Below are positions 6,714 to 9,782 of a stretch of 9,782 nucleotides of DNA, piece by piece. Position numbers and translations under genes: made by a program. The stretch comes from Actinomycetota bacterium. Lineage in GTDB: Bacteria > Actinomycetota > Actinomycetes > Actinomycetales > Microbacteriaceae. Each line of letters begins with the position of its first letter. Positions within the stretch are counted from its first letter, which is position 1. The notes beneath the pieces were generated by a model. The model worked only from the letters and a program-made list of their open reading frames with translations. It searched no databases and had not been told where the DNA came from. The stretch lies in contig JAHIOK010000205.1 in assembly GCA_018895315.1 (NCBI GenBank), positions 1 through 9,782 of the forward strand, written 5' to 3'.

Positions 6714-7648
6714 GATGAGGCTCCTTCGGAGGTGAGGGCGATGAACACGCTCTCGAGGTTCTGTGCCGCGATCTCGACGTCGCGGGCGGGGGTCTGGGTG
6801 AGGAGATGGCGGGCGACCGCGTCGGAGTCGCCCGTGTGAATCGTGATGCGGTCGCCCTGGATGTCGACACTCTCGACGGAGCTCAGGGCGGCGAGTGCCA
6901 CCGGATCGGCGCCGGGGAGTGTCGCGTGCACGATCCGTCCCGAGACGAGGTTCTTGATCTCGGCGGTCGCGCCGTCGGCGACGATCTTGCCCCGGCTCAT
7001 GAGGACGATGCGGTCGGCGTACTCGTCGGCCTCGTCGAGGTAGTGCGTCGCGAAGAGCACCGTGCGCCCGCGGGCGGCATCGGCACGGATGGCGCTCCAG
7101 AACGCCCGGCGTCCCTCGACATCCATTCCCGTAGTCGGCTCGTCGAGGATCAGCAGGCCGGGGTCGGAGAGCAATGCCATCGCGAAGCGGAGACGCTGCT
7201 GCTGCCCGCCCGAGCACACGCCGACCTTGCGGTTCGCGATTTCTGTGATCCCGGCCCGCTCGAGCACTTCGGCGATCGGCCGGGTGTCGGCGAACAGACT
7301 GGCCGTCAGCTGCAGCGTTTCGCGCACCGTGATGTCTTTGAGCAGACCTCCGGTCTGCAGCACGGCCGAGACGAAGCCGCGGGCGATCGCGGCGCGGGGG
7401 GTGTGTCCGAACACCCGCACGTCGCCGGTGTCGGGCTGGGTCAGGCCCAGGATCATGTCGATCGTCGTGGTCTTGCCGGCGCCATTCGGACCGAGGAATG
7501 CGACGATCTCGCCTTGGCGCACCGTCAGGTCGACGCCATTGACCGCCTGTACGGCGCCGAAGTGCTTGGTGAGTTGGGTGGCCGCGACGGCGGGAATGGA
7601 GGTATCCGGTGTGGGCACGGAATCGCTGGGGCGTGTGATGGTGGGCAT
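6710..7648 (-). CDS. ABC exporter ATP-binding protein (312 aa)
   Basis: The cytoplasmic ATPase that powers the adjacent ABC-2 permease, of the DrrA/CcmA-like group. It has Walker A GPNGAGKT (53-60), Q-loop Gln98, Walker B LLILDE (165-170), D-loop Asp176 in TGMD and switch His202 in ATHYLDEADEYADR. The signature motif reads CSGGQQQR (145-152), with Cys in place of the usual Leu, a modest departure. After the nucleotide-binding domain, about 235-312 forms the C-terminal extension common in drug and lipid exporter ATPases, ending in ESVFIALT. ATG 7648 was chosen as the first start that keeps the extended N-terminus. The ribosome site there is poor (GGGGG just upstream), so a later start such as GTG at codon 11 cannot be excluded. 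It is the first gene of the four-gene operon, and its upstream region holds a large dyad 28 bp from the start codon. Confidence 0.93.
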   Translation of the reverse strand: MPTITRPSDSVPTPDTSIPAVAATQLTKHFGAVQAVNGVDLTVRQGEIVAFLGPNGAGKTTTIDMILGLTQPDTGDVRVFGHTPRAAIARGFVSAVLQTGGLLKDITVRETLQLTASLFADTRPIAEVLERAGITEIANRKVGVCSGGQQQRLRFAMALLSDPGLLILDEPTTGMDVEGRRAFWSAIRADAARGRTVLFATHYLDEADEYADRIVLMSRGKIVADGATAEIKNLVSGRIVHATLPGADPVALAALSSVESVDIQGDRITIHTGDSDAVARHLLTQTPARDVEIAAQNLESVFIALTSEGASS

Positions 7649-7675
7649 GCCCCCACTCTGGCAACGAGACCGCTC

Positions 7676-7744
7676 GGATGCCTCGGCCTCCCGTCACGGC
7701 ACATCCGTGACAGTCGTCACGGATGTGCCGTGCCCGAGGCATCC
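7676..7744. promoter_or_regulatory. Compound inverted repeat in the divergent region between exporter operon and peptide importer
   Basis: An inner perfect 16-bp dyad pairs ACGGCACATCCGTGAC (7696-7711) with its complement at 7716-7731 around a 4-nt centre. An outer perfect 11-bp arm pairs GGATGCCTCGG (7676-7686) with CCGAGGCATCC (7734-7744). The spacers are unequal, 9 nt on the left and 2 nt on the right. The half-site GTCACGG occurs at 7693-7699 and 7716-7722, with CCGTGAC at 7705-7711 and a one-mismatch copy at 7727-7733. The DNA could thus fold alternatively as two small side-by-side hairpins. It lies in the gene-free 7649-7881 region, 28 bp before the ATPase start. An operator for the response regulator or another dimeric factor, or a 5' RNA structure of the exporter message, are the main options. 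No clear -35/-10 was recognised around it. Confidence 0.55.
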
Positions 7745-7881
7745 GGTGTCATCGCAATTGGGTTTCAGTCTCGTTACGAAACGTTCACTCGATTGCTGTG
7801 AGCACGCTGAGGGCGCAAGATGTCGGGAAGGCCGCGCCCTCCCGTCGCGGTCACTTCTTCCACAGCAGAGGTTGCACACAT

Positions 7882-9513
7882 ATGACAACGCATCACTCCT
7901 CGCGCGGCCGTCTCGGCCTCGCCGTCGGGGCGCTCGGCGCTTCGGCCCTCCTGCTCGCCGGATGCAGCGGCAGCGGCGGCGGCACGGCCTCGGGCGGCAG
8001 TTCCGGTCAGCCTCTCATCGTCGGCACGACCGACAAGATCACGTCGATCGACCCGGCCGGCTCGTACGACAACGGTTCGTTCGCCGTGATGAACCAGGTC
8101 TACCCGTTCCTGCTCAACAGCAAGTACGGCACCTCTGATGTGACCCCCGACATCGCGGCATCGGCCGAATTCACTTCGCCGACCGAGTACACCGTGAAGC
8201 TCAAGCCGGGCCTGAAGTTCGCGAACGGTCACGACCTGACCTCGTCCGACGTCAAGTTCTCGTTCGACCGGCAGGTGAAAATCGCCGACCCGAACGGCCC
8301 TTCCTCGCTGCTCGGCAACCTCGTGAGCGTCGCCGCTCCGGATGACACGACCGTGGTGTTCACGCTGAAGAATGCGAACGACCAGATCTGGCCCCAGATC
8401 CTGTCGAGCCCGGCGGCGCCGATCGTCGACGAACAGGTCTTCTCGGCGACCGCCGTGACGCCCGACGCCGACATCGTCAAGGGCAACGCATTCGCCGGTC
8501 AGTACGTGATCGACTCGTACAAGGTCAACGAGCTCATCTCCTACAAGCCCTACGCGGGCTATCAGGGCGAGCTCGGCGCCGCGGCCAATGCGGGCATCTC
8601 GGTGAAGTACTACGCCGATGCCTCGAACATGAAGCTCGACATCGGCAACGGTGACATCGACGTCGCCTACCGAAGCCTGACCGCGACGGATGTGGCCGAC
8701 CTCAAGAAGAACGACAAGGTGAAGATCGTCGACGGCCCCGGCGGTGAGATCCGCTACATCACGTTCAACTTCAACACCATGCCGTTCGGCGCGACGACTG
8801 CGGATGCCGATGCCAAGAAGTCCCTCGCCGTACGTCAGGCGATGGCTGACCTGGTCGACCGTCAGGCGCTGTCGACCGATGTCTACAAGGGCACCTACAC
8901 CCCCCTGTACTCCTACGTTCCGCAGGGACTGACCGGAGCGAACGACGCACTGAAGGGGCTGTACGGCGACGGAAACGGCGCACCCGACCTCAACAAGGCG
9001 AAGAAGACGCTGTCGGATGCCGGGGTCACGACTCCCGTCACGCTCAACCTGCAGTACAACGGCGACCACTACGGTTCGTCGTCGGGTGACGAGTACGCGG
9101 CCATCAAGTCGCAGCTCGAGACCGGCGGTCTGTTCACGGTCAACCTCGCGCAGACCGAATGGGTGCAGTACTCGAAGGATCGCTCGGCCGATGCCTACCC
9201 GATGTACCAGCTCGGATGGTTCCCGGACTACTCCGACGCCGACAACTACCTGTCGCCGTTCTTCGTGAAGAAGAACTTCCTCGTGAACCACTACGACAAC
9301 AGCGAGGTGCAGTCACTGATCGAGAAGCAGGCGACCGAGACGGATGCCGCGGCGCGCACGACCGAGATCGGCAAGATCCAGGACCTCGTGGCCGCAGATC
9401 TGTCGACGCTGCCGCTGCTGCAGGGCACCCAGATCGCGATCGTGGGCTCCGACGTCAACGGCGCAACGCTGGACGGCTCGTTCAAGTTCCGTTACGCACC
9501 GCTCTCGAAGTAG
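7882..9513 (+). CDS. ABC transporter substrate-binding lipoprotein, peptide/nickel family 5 (543 aa)
   Basis: The extracytoplasmic solute receptor of a DppA/OppA-type importer, anchored to the outer face of the membrane by a lipid. The N-terminus is a lipoprotein signal: RGR positive region, hydrophobic LGLAVGALGASALLLAG, then lipobox LLAGC with Cys28 as the lipidated residue. A Gly/Ser-rich flexible tether follows at 29-43. Family 5 features include GLKFANGHDLTSSDVKFSFDR-type sequence at 110-130 (two adjoining blocks), RYITFNFNTMPF (291-302), AVRQAMADLVDRQAL (316-330) and LGWFPDYSDADNYLSPF (444-460). Length is usual. The frame is open from 7723, but ATG 7882 places the signal peptide correctly; AGAGG at 7867-7871 is a distant ribosome site (10 nt). 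A permease gene follows after 65 bp containing a hairpin. A peptide substrate is most likely, but nickel, sugars or other solutes occur in this family. Confidence 0.93.
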   Translation: MTTHHSSRGRLGLAVGALGASALLLAGCSGSGGGTASGGSSGQPLIVGTTDKITSIDPAGSYDNGSFAVMNQVYPFLLNSKYGTSDVTPDIAASAEFTSPTEYTVKLKPGLKFANGHDLTSSDVKFSFDRQVKIADPNGPSSLLGNLVSVAAPDDTTVVFTLKNANDQIWPQILSSPAAPIVDEQVFSATAVTPDADIVKGNAFAGQYVIDSYKVNELISYKPYAGYQGELGAAANAGISVKYYADASNMKLDIGNGDIDVAYRSLTATDVADLKKNDKVKIVDGPGGEIRYITFNFNTMPFGATTADADAKKSLAVRQAMADLVDRQALSTDVYKGTYTPLYSYVPQGLTGANDALKGLYGDGNGAPDLNKAKKTLSDAGVTTPVTLNLQYNGDHYGSSSGDEYAAIKSQLETGGLFTVNLAQTEWVQYSKDRSADAYPMYQLGWFPDYSDADNYLSPFFVKKNFLVNHYDNSEVQSLIEKQATETDAAARTTEIGKIQDLVAADLSTLPLLQGTQIAIVGSDVNGATLDGSFKFRYAPLSK

Positions 9514-9519
9514 CGCACA

Positions 9520-9556
9520 GACACCGGCCGGGGGCGAGAAGCCCCCGGCCGGTGTC
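9520..9556 (+). terminator. Perfect 16-bp hairpin between binding protein and permease genes
   Basis: GACACCGGCCGGGGGC (9520-9535) pairs perfectly with GCCCCCGGCCGGTGTC (9541-9556) around the loop GAGAA. It starts 6 nt after the binding protein stop and ends 22 nt before the permease ATG. Only a weak T-rich stretch (TTTCT at 9571-9575) follows. In importer operons such hairpins commonly reduce readthrough or stabilise the upstream message, so that binding protein greatly exceeds permease. That role is inferred here. Confidence 0.7.
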
Positions 9557-9578
9557 GCTCACACCTAAGGTTTCTCCC

Positions 9579-9782
9579 ATGGTTACTGCGGTCGATGTCG
9601 ACCCCCTCCTGCCGATCACGGCGAAGTCCGAGTCCGCGCGACGCGGTGGGCTGTGGCGATATGTCCTGATCCGCCTCGTGCTGATCATCCCGACCGTCTT
9701 CATCCTGGTCACGGTGGTCTTCCTGCTCATGCGCATCACGGGAGACCCGATCACTGCGGCGCTCGGGGGCCGGCTTCCTCCC
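9579..9782 (+). CDS. DppB/OppB-type ABC importer permease, N-terminal part (partial)
   Basis: The first 68 codons of an inner-membrane permease, cut by the window end; the frame remains open to base 9782. After a polar N-terminus of about 25 residues comes RYVLIRLVLIIPTVFILVTVVFLLMR-like sequence, with a first membrane segment at about 28-51. Next is ITGDPI (53-58), matching the conserved R-x-x-GDP block just after the first helix of DppB/OppB proteins. ATG 9579 has TAAGG at 9566-9570, 8 nt upstream. It lies 65 bp after the family 5 binding protein gene, from which it is separated by a strong hairpin. It should form the transmembrane channel with a second permease (DppC-like) and one or two ATPases expected downstream. 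The assignment rests on the short N-terminus plus context. Confidence 0.85.
   Translation, partial: MVTAVDVDPLLPITAKSESARRGGLWRYVLIRLVLIIPTVFILVTVVFLLMRITGDPITAALGGRLPP

Noticed and set aside
5895..7742. 615-aa minus-strand open frame joining upstream sequence to the permease
   Set aside because: Only the part from ATG 6713 looks like protein. The upstream part is an Arg/Pro/His-rich out-of-frame reading of the ATPase gene. A strong ribosome site and ATGA overlap support the shorter start.
7745..7881. Promoter for the binding protein (TTGGGT, GTTACGAAAC, TGTGAGCAC-like words)
   Set aside because: Partial matches exist, but none combine into a -35/-10 pair with correct spacing or a clear dyad. 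A promoter must be here, but I cannot place it.
7774..9291. 505-aa minus-strand open frame opposite the binding protein
   Set aside because: It is an antisense shadow typical of high-GC coding DNA, Val/Arg/Asp-rich with no recognisable domain. The plus strand has a clear lipoprotein and family motifs.

Overview
The window looks like chromosomal DNA of a high-GC actinobacterium, most likely a Microbacteriaceae member (Microbacterium or a near relative). The grounds are strong G/C bias at third codon positions, frequent GATGCC/GGATGC words, and closest resemblance by eye of the proteins to actinobacterial versions. This is judged from recall of the families, not from a search. No RNA genes, insertion sequences, CRISPR arrays or phage genes were seen.

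Layout. (1) 1-309 (+) is the 3' end of the CCA tRNA nucleotidyltransferase gene. (2) 407-3892 (+) is an aldehyde-oxidation locus: a GAF-domain regulator (407-1741), an ExaC/AldB-type aldehyde dehydrogenase (1867-3414) and a DUF779 protein (3503-3892). A GCAAC palindrome lies in front of the dehydrogenase, and a strong hairpin separates the dehydrogenase from DUF779. (3) 3893-4005 is the convergent junction. It holds a nearly perfect 25-bp inverted repeat, probably a bidirectional terminator or a dispersed repeat. (4) 7648 down to 4006 (-) is a four-gene operon: ABC ATPase, ABC-2 permease, DesK-type histidine kinase and NarL/DesR-type response regulator. Two of its three junctions are 4-nt stop/start overlaps. 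This order is the familiar sensor-plus-exporter arrangement, as in Bacillus yvfRS-yvfTU. (5) 7649-7881 is a divergent intergenic region with a striking compound dyad at 7676-7744. (6) 7882-9782 (+) begins a peptide/nickel-type ABC importer: a family 5 lipoprotein binding protein, a perfect 16-bp hairpin, then the start of a DppB/OppB-type permease cut by the window edge.

How they work together. The regulator probably senses a small molecule through its GAF domain and controls the dehydrogenase and DUF779 genes. The two-component pair probably controls expression of its own exporter, with the dyad ahead of the ATPase as a candidate site. The binding protein and permease are the first two parts of an oligopeptide-type importer whose remaining subunits should lie downstream.

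I found no clearly new multi-gene system. The items most worth a second look are the unusual domain architecture of the GAF regulator, the compound dyad at 7676-7744, the 25-bp inverted repeat at 3917-3982, and the uncharacterised DUF779 partner of the aldehyde dehydrogenase.
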